Of a stretch of 57,485 nt of DNA, positions 42,764 through 51,524 are shown in pieces. The first letter of the stretch is position 1, and each line of letters begins with the position of its first letter. The translations under genes and the position numbers were made by a program. The notes under the pieces are model-generated. The model saw only the letters and a list, made by a program, of their open reading frames with translations. It did not search any database and had not been told where the DNA came from. The DNA comes from Lacihabitans soyangensis (GTDB lineage: Bacteria; Bacteroidota; Bacteroidia; Cytophagales; Spirosomataceae). The stretch lies in assembly GCF_024343775.1 (NCBI RefSeq), contig NZ_RJUF01000013.1, positions 1 to 57,485 on the forward strand, given 5' to 3'.

Positions 42764-45517
42764 ATGTTTTTTTGTAAAAAACGAAAAATAACAATTGGAT
42801 ATTTTTTATTGTATTTCACGATCTCGAAATTTTGCCTTGCTCAGGACTTTGTCATTTCCAAAAGCACCAAACTACCTTATGATTTATCGTTAAAAGTTAG
42901 TTGGTTTGAAGATGCCACTGCCAAACTTTCTTTTCAAGAAGTAAAAAAACAAACGTTTATAAAACACGAAAAAAAGTCGGTTTTATTGCCATTTTCTAAT
43001 CAAGCCACCTGGCTGAAAATAGACCTAAAAAATGAAAGTTATCAGGACACAACTTTTTATTTATTCCTTGATAATCAACTTGTCAGAAGGACTACTTTGT
43101 ATATCAATAATCAAGCCGACAGTTTAGTTTTTGAGCCTTTTAAAGACAAGGGATTTAGTAATTTAAAATATCCTCACTTTCCGATTATACTCAAACCCAA
43201 GGAAAGCAAAAGTTATTATTTAAAATTTGAATCTGAAAGAGGTGCCTATTTTAAACTTCAACTTTATGGCTACAAAGATATTGAAGACCTAAATGGCTCA
43301 TACAAGATACGTTTAGGTGTGATTGTTGGCTTGACTTGGATGATTCTTTTTATTGTCTGCATCATAGGTTTTATGGTGATAAAAGACAGAAAGTCAAGGT
43401 CTTATGCGATTTATACTTTAGCTCGTGCATTCAGTTTTTGGGCATCTCTGAATATCTTAGGTAATTTTATCGGAACAGACCCTACAGTTTCTGAAAAGGT
43501 CACCTTTGGATTAATGAATATTTATCCAATCATGGGTTCTTTTTTAGCGTTGAATATTCTGCCTTTTGGAAATTTGCCGAGATGGGTAAAGCATACTATT
43601 TATGGTTTTATCGTCATCAATCTGTTTTTATTGCTTTTATTGTTTATAGCTTATGGCCCTGTTTTTCTGAAGCTCTTGGTAATACTAAATCTAATTAGCC
43701 ATTCATTTTTTTACACGCTTTTTATTTACACTTTAATCAAGAAAATAAACCAGTCTCCTTTTTATGCGATTCCTTTTCTATTGGGAAATGTTTCAAATGT
43801 CTTGTTAAATTTGAGGGTGTCAGGGATTCTACAATTTGAAAATATCTATGGAATCGCAATTTTTGTTGCACTGACTGAAATAGCTGTTTATGTGTATTAC
43901 TTAAGTCAAAATTTCAGAGCATCAGTAAAAATACAGGCGGAAAAACTACGAAATTTAGGTTTTGAGGCTGAGAAAGCCGCTAAATTAGAAGAATTGGATA
44001 AACTCAAAACTCGTTTTTTTACTAATATTTCGCACGAATTTCGTACACCACTTACGCTTTTGGTGGGTCCAATCGAAGACTTGAAGAAGAAATTTCCGCA
44101 AGAAGGCATTATTGATGTAATGCAGAGAAACCTCCAACGGCTGCAAACCCTAATTAATCAACTACTTGACCTTTCCAAATTAGAAGCGGGCGAAATGAAA
44201 CCAAATCTTCAAGAAGTTGATTTAAATAATTTTTTGAATCAATTAGTGGCTTCTTTTGAATCTTTGGCTCATAGCAAACACATTATTTTTAAGCATTCTC
44301 AACCCCATACACCCCACTTTGCTCTTTTCGATACTGATAAATTAGAAAAAATTGTTACGAATTTACTTTCAAATGCTTTCAAGTTTACACCTGAAAATGG
44401 CAGAATTGTTATCAAAATAGATTATTCGGATAATCAATTAATTGTACAAATTCAAGATTCTGGTATTGGCATCGAAGAAGCAAGATTGCCTCATATTTTC
44501 GACCGTTTTTATCAAGTTGAAGAACATAATAATTATGAAGGAACAGGAATCGGGCTCGCCTTGGTAAAAGAATTAGTTGATTTGCTTCAAGGAACAATTG
44601 AAGTGAGCAGCCAAAAAGGTGTTGGAACGAGGTTTGAATTAGTTTTACCTTTTACACCATTAGAAAAACTCTCGAATCCTGTTGTACAATTTGAAAGAAA
44701 GGTAAATGTAGATGAATCTTTGATTTCCGCCAATCCGAAAATTGACTCTCCAATTGAAGCCGATGGACAAAGCATCATGCTCATCGTGGAAGATAATCCC
44801 GACCTACGAAACTACATAGCCAGTGTTTTTGAAAACCAGTATCAAATCATAATGGCGGTTGATGGTGAAGATGGTTTGTCAAAAGCCCTCGAATTTATAC
44901 CTGACATCGTGATTTCGGACTTGATGATGCCTAAATTAGATGGCTTGGGTCTATGCGAAAAACTCAAAACCGATGAGCGAACCAGCCATATTCCTGTGGT
45001 GATGCTCACTGCAAAAGCCAGCCTATCGGATAGATTAGCTGGACTCGAACATGGGGCAGATGATTATCTTTCAAAGCCTTTCAATAAAGAAGAATTACAG
45101 ATTAGGGTAAAAAACTTAGTCAGTCAAAGACAACTATTGTTTGATAAATTCTCTGCTAAAACGTTAATTGAAAAGATAGAAGTAACAAAAGAGCCTACAA
45201 TTGAAGAAATATTTGTAAAGAAATGTCAGTCAGTTATAGATAAATACCTTGACAAAAGCGAGTTTGACGTAGAAAAATTTGCCGATGAAATGAGACTTTC
45301 TCCCGTGCAATTACGCCGAAAATTAAAGGCAATTACCGACCAAAACATAACCGAATTTGTAAGGAATTATCGTTTAGAAATTGCAGCAAAATTATTGAAA
45401 ACGAGCGATTTTTCAGTATCCGAAATTGCCTATAAAGTGGGTTTTGATAGTATGCCGTATTTTTCAAAAGTATTCCAAGAACGATATGGAAAAACAGCGA
45501 GCGAGTGGAAAGAATAA
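42764..45517 (+). CDS. hybrid histidine kinase 2 (paralogue of kinase 1)
   Basis: A 917-residue paralogue with the same order: signal region with hydrophobic leader, 7TMR-DISM domain (NQATWLKIDLKNESYQDT), seven helices (about 180-375), HisKA FFTNISHEFRTPLTLLVGP (His near 423), HATPase NLLSNAFKF, DSGIGIEEA and GTGIGLALVKELV, receiver VEDNPDLR, VISDLMMPKLDG (Asp near 719) and YLSKPF, then AraC domain IAYKVGFDSMPYFSKVFQERYG. It ends 186 nt before the second LytTR gene, with a hairpin terminator between. Sequence divergence from kinase 1 is substantial in the sensor part, which suggests different ligands. It may control the LytTR2/adhesin B unit downstream. Confidence 0.9.
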   Translation: MFFCKKRKITIGYFLLYFTISKFCLAQDFVISKSTKLPYDLSLKVSWFEDATAKLSFQEVKKQTFIKHEKKSVLLPFSNQATWLKIDLKNESYQDTTFYLFLDNQLVRRTTLYINNQADSLVFEPFKDKGFSNLKYPHFPIILKPKESKSYYLKFESERGAYFKLQLYGYKDIEDLNGSYKIRLGVIVGLTWMILFIVCIIGFMVIKDRKSRSYAIYTLARAFSFWASLNILGNFIGTDPTVSEKVTFGLMNIYPIMGSFLALNILPFGNLPRWVKHTIYGFIVINLFLLLLLFIAYGPVFLKLLVILNLISHSFFYTLFIYTLIKKINQSPFYAIPFLLGNVSNVLLNLRVSGILQFENIYGIAIFVALTEIAVYVYYLSQNFRASVKIQAEKLRNLGFEAEKAAKLEELDKLKTRFFTNISHEFRTPLTLLVGPIEDLKKKFPQEGIIDVMQRNLQRLQTLINQLLDLSKLEAGEMKPNLQEVDLNNFLNQLVASFESLAHSKHIIFKHSQPHTPHFALFDTDKLEKIVTNLLSNAFKFTPENGRIVIKIDYSDNQLIVQIQDSGIGIEEARLPHIFDRFYQVEEHNNYEGTGIGLALVKELVDLLQGTIEVSSQKGVGTRFELVLPFTPLEKLSNPVVQFERKVNVDESLISANPKIDSPIEADGQSIMLIVEDNPDLRNYIASVFENQYQIIMAVDGEDGLSKALEFIPDIVISDLMMPKLDGLGLCEKLKTDERTSHIPVVMLTAKASLSDRLAGLEHGADDYLSKPFNKEELQIRVKNLVSQRQLLFDKFSAKTLIEKIEVTKEPTIEEIFVKKCQSVIDKYLDKSEFDVEKFADEMRLSPVQLRRKLKAITDQNITEFVRNYRLEIAAKLLKTSDFSVSEIAYKVGFDSMPYFSKVFQERYGKTASEWKE

Positions 45518-45532
45518 CGTTTTGTATGTTTT

Positions 45533-45561
45533 GAGGAAGAAAAAACACAAAACGAGGAAGA
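45533..45561 (+). repeat. GAGGAAGA direct repeat with 21-bp period
   Basis: GAGGAAGA occurs at 45533-45540 and 45554-45561, again 21 bp apart. The sequence is different from the 21-bp repeats at 30166 and 52367 and it precedes a terminator instead of a promoter box, so the link to LytTR2 is weak. Confidence 0.3.
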
Positions 45562-45580
45562 GTTTTTAATATTTTTTTTG

Positions 45581-45605
45581 AGAGGGCAATTGCCCTCTTT
45601 TTTTT
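45581..45605 (+). terminator. intrinsic terminator after hybrid kinase 2
   Basis: The palindrome AGAGGGCAATTGCCCTCT (45581-45598) is followed by a run of eight Ts. It lies 64 nt after the kinase 2 stop and separates it from the LytTR2/adhesin B unit. Confidence 0.8.
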
Positions 45606-45670
45606 GTTCAAAATGAGGAATAGAAAGGCGTTTTTGTGATAACACCTGCCAGATGGTTATACACAATTTT

Positions 45671-45703
45671 GTAGAAAGTTTTAAACAATAAAATTTTTCT
45701 ACC
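45671..45703 (+). promoter_or_regulatory. GTAGAAAG / TTTCTACC leader element before LytTR2
   Basis: GTAGAAAG (45671-45678) can pair with the inverted TTTCTACC (45696-45703), which touches the ATG 45704. The same TTTCTACC motif lies directly before the adhesin B start codon and, as TTTCAACC, before the pseudogene start. It could be an RNA hairpin or a protein site that controls translation start. Inferred from position and repetition. Confidence 0.45.
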
Positions 45704-46039
45704 ATGAATAATCAACCCTTAGTGCACGTTGGAGGGCGAAAGAAATTTTGTCCATCAGAAATTATTCTCCTTGAAAGCGACATTAATTATACTCGCTTAC
45801 ACTTTACAGATGGTAGTATGCTTCTTACAGCTACCAACCTTGGCACATTAGAATCTCGCTTTTCCTCCTTCAATTTTTTTCGTCCTAACAGGTCTTGCAT
45901 AATCAACCTTGATTTTATGACCAACTACGAAGAAGAAACTGGCTCGATAAAAATGGAAAACAATGATACCATTCAGATTTCGAGAAGGAGAGTCAAGCCT
46001 TTCATAAACTTTTCGAACAAATACTTCAATCGAATCTGA
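45704..46039 (+). CDS. second stand-alone LytTR DNA-binding protein
   Basis: A 111-residue single LytTR domain with SDINYTRLHFTDGSMLLTATNLG, then FNFFRPNRSCIINLDFM with the conserved F-x-R-P-N-R-S and I-I-N, and IQISRRRVKPF. It is a diverged paralogue of the LytTR protein at 30256-30558 and again lacks a receiver domain. It lies 119 nt before giant adhesin B on the same strand. The start is ATG 45704. It probably regulates its adhesin neighbour; its binding site was not identified with confidence. Confidence 0.8.
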   Translation: MNNQPLVHVGGRKKFCPSEIILLESDINYTRLHFTDGSMLLTATNLGTLESRFSSFNFFRPNRSCIINLDFMTNYEEETGSIKMENNDTIQISRRRVKPFINFSNKYFNRI

Positions 46040-46045
46040 ATAAAA

Positions 46046-46158
46046 GAACTTTCGTGGTAGAAAGAAAAGAATATGGGGAGAATGAAAACCCTTGATTTCT
46101 TCCCTTTTCTTCATTCTTCTACCCATTAAAAAAACTTTCTACCAAAACCTTTCTACCT
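46046..46158 (+). repeat. adhesin B leader, duplicated at 51424-51524
   Basis: This leader begins near ACTTTCGTGGTAGAAAG and holds GAATATGGGGAGAATGA, GATTTCTTCCCTTTTCTTCA and two copies of CTTTCTACC (46135-46143 and 46149-46157) just before GTG 46159. About 90 of 100 positions recur at 51424-51524 before the pseudogene. GGTAGAAAG and the facing TTCTACC copies allow an imperfect long hairpin. Confidence 0.7.
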
Positions 46159-49100
46159 GTGAAAAAAATTATCCTTTTATCTATCATTTCGACAATCTCG
46201 AATTTTGCTTTTGCTCAATTCCCAAATTTGGCTGCTTCGAGCAATTCTCCTGTTTGTAATGGCAATACGCTGATTCTTTCAGCTACACACGATACCCCAG
46301 CAGGTGGTACAACAGTGGCTTATAGTTGGACTGGCCCAAATGGTTTTACAAGTTCTACTCAAAACCCACAAAGACCCAATGCCGCCGCCGTTGATGGTAC
46401 TTATACTGTTACGCTCACCTTATCAGGTACGCAAACGGGTACATTTACTGCCACTACAGCCGTTTTTACGGTTATTACTCCGATAGTTACAATGAAAAGT
46501 TATTTACAAGGCGATAATTTGAACGTAAGTAATAATTTTTGTGTAGGAAATAATATGACGCTTGAAGCAACAACCGATTATACTTCGGGAGTTAGCTATT
46601 CGTGGACAGGACCCAATGGTTTTTCGAGTACGCTTCAAGCCCCTACTATCTCGAATGTAACTGCTGCCAATGCTGGTAATTATCAAGCTACAATTACCTT
46701 TAATAATTCGTCCTGTGTATATGTTTCCAAAAGAAATTATGAGATTACGATTGGCTCACCCAGAGTTAGTATTAGTCAAAATCAAGTTTGTAGCGGTGGA
46801 AACGTAACACTCACACCAGTGCTTTCGCCAGCTTCGGCAACAGTAAGTTCTTACTTATGGGAAGGTAACAATGGTTTTACGAGTAATGCCAGTTCGTTGA
46901 CTATCAATAATTTACAAGAAAGGAAAACATATAAATTGACTGCGGTTTTTGGTGGCGGATGCAGCGGTACTGCGATAGCTTATGCAACCCCACAACCTAT
47001 GGTGCCTACACCGAGCGTTATTTCTCGTGTTTTTAATTGTAATGTCAATGTAGCGGCTTCGATGCCAAGTACATTTGCTCCAGCCGAATTGACCAATTAT
47101 AGTTGGACAGGTCCGGGTGGATTTACGAGCAATCAGCTTGCACCACAAGTTACTCAGGCAGGAGATTATACCTTTACAGGTACGATTTCGGGTGCTGGAT
47201 GCAACGATGTCTTTACCCGTACTGTTACAGTGCCACGCATCCCTTCCACTACAAATCCTATTTTAAGTGTGTCCCTTTTATCTACCACCGAATTTACTGG
47301 CGTTCAATCTTCCTTTTGTGATGGTATTGATGTGATTTTAATTGGCACAAATGCTGGCGACCAATTTAATACTATTTCTTATAATTGGACTGGACCCAAT
47401 GGTTTTAGCAGTGCACTTGCTACGCCTAAGATTCCAAATTTTAGTGCTGCCAAAGCTGGGGTTTATAGTTTAACCATTATAGGTACAGGCAATGCTTGTA
47501 GCCCAACTGCTACCGCTACCGCCTCGAATACTCTTTATGTTGGACACAATACTGCACCTTCTTTGACAGGTATCAGTTTTACAAACGTAAACGCACCAGG
47601 AACAGCCTTTTGTAGTGGAAGTACGGTTTCGATGACACCAACTTTAAATACAAACTCTAATAATTCTATCGGTACATATTCATGGACAGGACCTAATGGA
47701 TTTACAAGTACCCAAAGAGTACCGAGAATAAGCAATGTTTCAGCAGCCAACGAGGGAGTTTATAGCGTAACGGCAACATTTACAAATGGTTGTGTAGGCA
47801 CTGCAACCTCATCGGCAACATTGACGCTATCTACTCAATCTTCATTTAGTGTTACATCAAGACGAATTAAGTTTAATAATGCTACTGGAACATCAAATTG
47901 CTTGGGCTCAACGGTTGAACTAATTGCACAAACAGGTGGAAGTATTATCAATAATATTTCATGGACGGGACCAAATGGATTTTCATCAACTGCTCTCAGT
48001 CCGCAAATTTTTAATGCTACGGCAGCAAATTCGGGATATTATTATGCCACGATTGATATGGGTGGAGAATGCCCTGCTACCATAACCAGAGCGGGAAACC
48101 TTACCTTTTCAAATACTGGTGTTCTTCCTTTCGGGCTCAACCGAGTAAATACCGACCCTACAAGCGATAATCGCTCGATTTGTTTGGGCAATAATATTAA
48201 GCTCTTTGCGAGTCCATTGACATCAAGTTATTACCAAGCCACATATTCATGGTCGGGACCCAATGGTTTTACGAGTAATGACATTGCTCCGACCATCAGT
48301 AATATTGATGCTTCAAAATTGGGTACTTATTCTTTAAATGTAAATTATACCGATGGCTGTACAGGTTCAGTCGCTGTAACAACAACAATAAATACCAACC
48401 CGCCAACTTTTTCAATCGGAACAGTAGGTGGCAGTGCGTTTTGTAATGGTTCTCCTGTTTCATTCGCCCCGACGCTTGCATTAACAAATATTGATACCTA
48501 TTCATGGACAGGTCCAAATGGCTTTACGAGCAATCAATCGAGGGCAATCATACCGAGTGTTTCTGCGTCAAATATTGGGGTTTATACCTTAACTGTCAAT
48601 ATTGGGGGAAGTTGCCCAGCAACGGTTACAGCTACAACTAACCTTGCTTATGAAACTGCCCCAGCCACTACAACCATAAGATTTACAGAGCAAATCACAA
48701 ATCTTGCAGGAAGTAATCAATGTGCAGGTTCTAATATTATACTCTCACTTCCTAATTTAGTAACTTCACAAATTACATCTTATTCATGGTCTGGGCCAGG
48801 TGGATTTTCGAGTAACCTTGCAAGTCCCGTCGTAACCAATGCACAAGCAGGTACATATTCGGCAACGGTTACATATTTAGCTTGTGGGGTAGTTAGTACA
48901 GTAACTGCTACCGCCTCATTAACCAATACCAAAACGGTAACACTTGCAGCCAGAAATCAAGGCGGTGCATCTGCTTCAACCTTTTGCTCAGGAAGTAATA
49001 TCGAATTATTTATTGCATCTTCCAATCCAGTTTATGCACTGCCAAATTCGTATGGCTGGGCAGGACCTAATGGATTTAGTAGTACAGCAGCAACGCCATT

Positions 49101-51405
49101 GATAAGCAGTGCTACGAGTGCAAATGGGGGAGTTTATACGCTTACGGTTAATTTTGGGAATCCTTGTGCAGGTACAGTTACGGCTACGATAAATATTACG
49201 ATTGCCAATTATCAAGCCAATTTATTAGCCCGAAGAGCAGGACAATCCTCTAATGCCTTCACGTTTTGTAGTGGTTCTGCCGTTGAACTCTATTCTTCAA
49301 ATACGCCAAATAGTGGTACAATCAGTTCATATAATTGGACAGGACCCAATGGATTTAGTAGTACAGCCACGTTGCCTCAAATAGCAAATTTCCAAGCTAC
49401 TAATGCTGGTACATATAGCCTGACCGTAACTGTAAGTAGTGGTGCTTGTGCAGGAACTTATACAGCTACTTCCAGTTTAACATTTGGCAATCCAATTCAT
49501 ACTTTAACAGCAAATGCACAAACCGTCCAATGTCCTGGTGGAAACATTTCGCTATTTTCACAGGTGAGCGGTCAAAACTATGGAACTGGGACAACCTACA
49601 GCTGGACCGGACCCAACGGGTTTTCGAGTACAATTCAAAATCCAGCCTTGACCAACCTTCAATCTGTTAATTCAGGTATTTATACTATTACAATAAATTA
49701 TCCATTTACTTCTGGTTGTGCGGCATCAGGTACTGTAACAAATACGACAAAATTAGCCATCGGCAATACAGCAGCCAATATTTTGGCAGGACAAGACCAA
49801 ACGGTCAACGCCAATACCACTTTCCCTTTAAATATTGAATTATTAGGTGGAACATTTCCAATTTCTATGACTTTGAGTAATGGTTCTTCTTATGTTTTCA
49901 ATAGCTCAAACGGAAATCTTGGGAATGTTTTATCTATTAGTACCTCTCTTGCAAGTTCTCAAACAATTTCGATTTCGAGCATTACGAGTTCGTGCGGAAC
50001 TGGTTCAGGTACAGGTAGTGCAGCGATTACAGTGAATCAGCCTTGCTCGACATCTACAACAGCACTAAGTCGTATTCAAGGGGCAGGAACTACCTCGACT
50101 ACCTTTTGTACGGGAACTAATGTAGAATTGTATACATCATTTAATTCAAACCCATCGGGTGTAACGTATTCGTACAACTGGGCTGGACCAAATGGATTCA
50201 GTAGTACAAGTGCAACGCCTCTGTTAGCCAATGCCCAAGCGAGCGATTCGGGAACATACACCGTAACCGTTACTTTTGGTGGCTCATGTACGGGTACAGC
50301 CTCTTCTACCCGAACCATAACAGTTGCCAATACTGCTCTCAGTATCTATGGAAAAAGAGTTGGCTCACCAACTATTGCCTTTACATTTTGTAATGGTTCT
50401 GATATAGATTTAGTTACTACATTTACTCCAACTGCCCCAACCATTAGTTCCTATTCTTGGACAGGTCCGAATGGGTTTAGTAGCACTGCTAACGTGCCAC
50501 AGATACCTAATTTTCAATCAATTAATAATGGAACATATTCTCTTACCGCAGTTGTAACAGGTGAGTGTGTAGGCACTTATACAGCTACTGTTAATTTAAG
50601 CTCAACAAATACGATTACGCCAAGCATCGGTTTAAGCACTCTTTCTGTGCAATGCCCTGGTGGAGCGATAACCTTCTTCCCACAAACTAATACAGGCGAT
50701 TTTAGCAATGGCACAACCTACTCTTGGTCAGGACCCAATAGCTTTAGTAGTACTGCCAAAAATCCAGTTTTGACCAACCTCCAAGCTGTCAATAGTGGTA
50801 TTTACACCGTTACGATTGTGCATAGCTCAACGCATGGTTGTGCCAACTATACAGGAACTACCACCTTGACCAAAACATTGAGCATCGGCAATACAGCCGC
50901 CAATATTTTGCCTAACCAGAACCAAACGGTGGCTGCCAATACCAATTTCACTTTAAATATTGAAATTTTGGGTGGCACCTTCCCCATGACGCTGAATTTG
51001 AGCAATGGTAGTAGTTTTAGTGTTCCTTCCACCATTAGCAATACAGGAAACATTTTCACTGCCAATCTATCAGTTCCTTCTGCTCAAACCATCACGATTT
51101 CGAGTATGACCAGTAGCTGCCCAGCAGGTACAAACACAGGAAGTGCGGTCATTTCAATAGGAACACCTTGTCCGCTGAGTTTACCTAATCTTTCGGGTAC
51201 ATTTAATAACGGAGTAACTCAATACAGAGAAGCATCGGGCATTATTACGACCCAAGCAGGTACTGGTGCAATTTTAACGGTCAATAGCGGCGGAAAGCTA
51301 ACGCTTGATTCAGGCAAATCTATTTTGCTTCAACCTGGTTTTGAGGCAAAAACTGGTTCGGTTTTCAGAGCGTTTATTGATGGCTGTGGGGGAATTACTA
51401 ATTGA
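46159..51405 (+). CDS. giant secreted adhesin B with 16 Ig-like SWTGPNGF repeats
   Basis: A 1748-residue protein starting at GTG 46159: signal peptide (KKIILLSIISTISNFAFA), then 16 Ig-like modules of about 75-110 residues, each with the core [YI]-x-W-[TSA]-G-P-[NG]-G-F-[ST]-S followed by P-x-[IL] and a YTVT-like last strand. Two special blocks rich in NTAANIL..Q.QTV..NT (about residues 1205 and 1575) are near-duplicates that separate repeat groups. The end is a 3-coathanger-stack domain (GGKLTLDSGKSILLQPGFEAK). Secretion by the type IX system and surface location are likely. The close repeats imply frequent recombination. It is coupled with LytTR2, and a degenerate partial copy lies directly downstream. 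Confidence 0.85.
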   Translation: MKKIILLSIISTISNFAFAQFPNLAASSNSPVCNGNTLILSATHDTPAGGTTVAYSWTGPNGFTSSTQNPQRPNAAAVDGTYTVTLTLSGTQTGTFTATTAVFTVITPIVTMKSYLQGDNLNVSNNFCVGNNMTLEATTDYTSGVSYSWTGPNGFSSTLQAPTISNVTAANAGNYQATITFNNSSCVYVSKRNYEITIGSPRVSISQNQVCSGGNVTLTPVLSPASATVSSYLWEGNNGFTSNASSLTINNLQERKTYKLTAVFGGGCSGTAIAYATPQPMVPTPSVISRVFNCNVNVAASMPSTFAPAELTNYSWTGPGGFTSNQLAPQVTQAGDYTFTGTISGAGCNDVFTRTVTVPRIPSTTNPILSVSLLSTTEFTGVQSSFCDGIDVILIGTNAGDQFNTISYNWTGPNGFSSALATPKIPNFSAAKAGVYSLTIIGTGNACSPTATATASNTLYVGHNTAPSLTGISFTNVNAPGTAFCSGSTVSMTPTLNTNSNNSIGTYSWTGPNGFTSTQRVPRISNVSAANEGVYSVTATFTNGCVGTATSSATLTLSTQSSFSVTSRRIKFNNATGTSNCLGSTVELIAQTGGSIINNISWTGPNGFSSTALSPQIFNATAANSGYYYATIDMGGECPATITRAGNLTFSNTGVLPFGLNRVNTDPTSDNRSICLGNNIKLFASPLTSSYYQATYSWSGPNGFTSNDIAPTISNIDASKLGTYSLNVNYTDGCTGSVAVTTTINTNPPTFSIGTVGGSAFCNGSPVSFAPTLALTNIDTYSWTGPNGFTSNQSRAIIPSVSASNIGVYTLTVNIGGSCPATVTATTNLAYETAPATTTIRFTEQITNLAGSNQCAGSNIILSLPNLVTSQITSYSWSGPGGFSSNLASPVVTNAQAGTYSATVTYLACGVVSTVTATASLTNTKTVTLAARNQGGASASTFCSGSNIELFIASSNPVYALPNSYGWAGPNGFSSTAATPLISSATSANGGVYTLTVNFGNPCAGTVTATINITIANYQANLLARRAGQSSNAFTFCSGSAVELYSSNTPNSGTISSYNWTGPNGFSSTATLPQIANFQATNAGTYSLTVTVSSGACAGTYTATSSLTFGNPIHTLTANAQTVQCPGGNISLFSQVSGQNYGTGTTYSWTGPNGFSSTIQNPALTNLQSVNSGIYTITINYPFTSGCAASGTVTNTTKLAIGNTAANILAGQDQTVNANTTFPLNIELLGGTFPISMTLSNGSSYVFNSSNGNLGNVLSISTSLASSQTISISSITSSCGTGSGTGSAAITVNQPCSTSTTALSRIQGAGTTSTTFCTGTNVELYTSFNSNPSGVTYSYNWAGPNGFSSTSATPLLANAQASDSGTYTVTVTFGGSCTGTASSTRTITVANTALSIYGKRVGSPTIAFTFCNGSDIDLVTTFTPTAPTISSYSWTGPNGFSSTANVPQIPNFQSINNGTYSLTAVVTGECVGTYTATVNLSSTNTITPSIGLSTLSVQCPGGAITFFPQTNTGDFSNGTTYSWSGPNSFSSTAKNPVLTNLQAVNSGIYTVTIVHSSTHGCANYTGTTTLTKTLSIGNTAANILPNQNQTVAANTNFTLNIEILGGTFPMTLNLSNGSSFSVPSTISNTGNIFTANLSVPSAQTITISSMTSSCPAGTNTGSAVISIGTPCPLSLPNLSGTFNNGVTQYREASGIITTQAGTGAILTVNSGGKLTLDSGKSILLQPGFEAKTGSVFRAFIDGCGGITN

Positions 51406-51423
51406 AAATTAATATAAACAAAA

Positions 51424-51524
51424 ACCTTTTGTGGTAGAAAGAATAGAATATGGGGAGAATGATAAACTTTGATTTCTTCCCTTTTCTTCATTCCGCTGCT
51501 CATTTTTTTTAAAACTTTCAACCA
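51424..51524 (+). repeat. second copy of the adhesin B leader
   Basis: Shares GTGGTAGAAAGAA, GAATATGGGGAGAATGA and GATTTCTTCCCTTTTCTTCA in the same order with 46046-46158 and ends in AACTTTCAACCA directly before ATG 51525. It shows the whole leader plus adhesin start was duplicated. Confidence 0.7.

Noticed and set aside
46159-51405. Regularly spaced repeats that could suggest a CRISPR array
   Set aside because: The period is 200-330 bp, the repeats are in one open frame and translate into Ig-like modules. No repeat/spacer unit of 25-40 bp exists.
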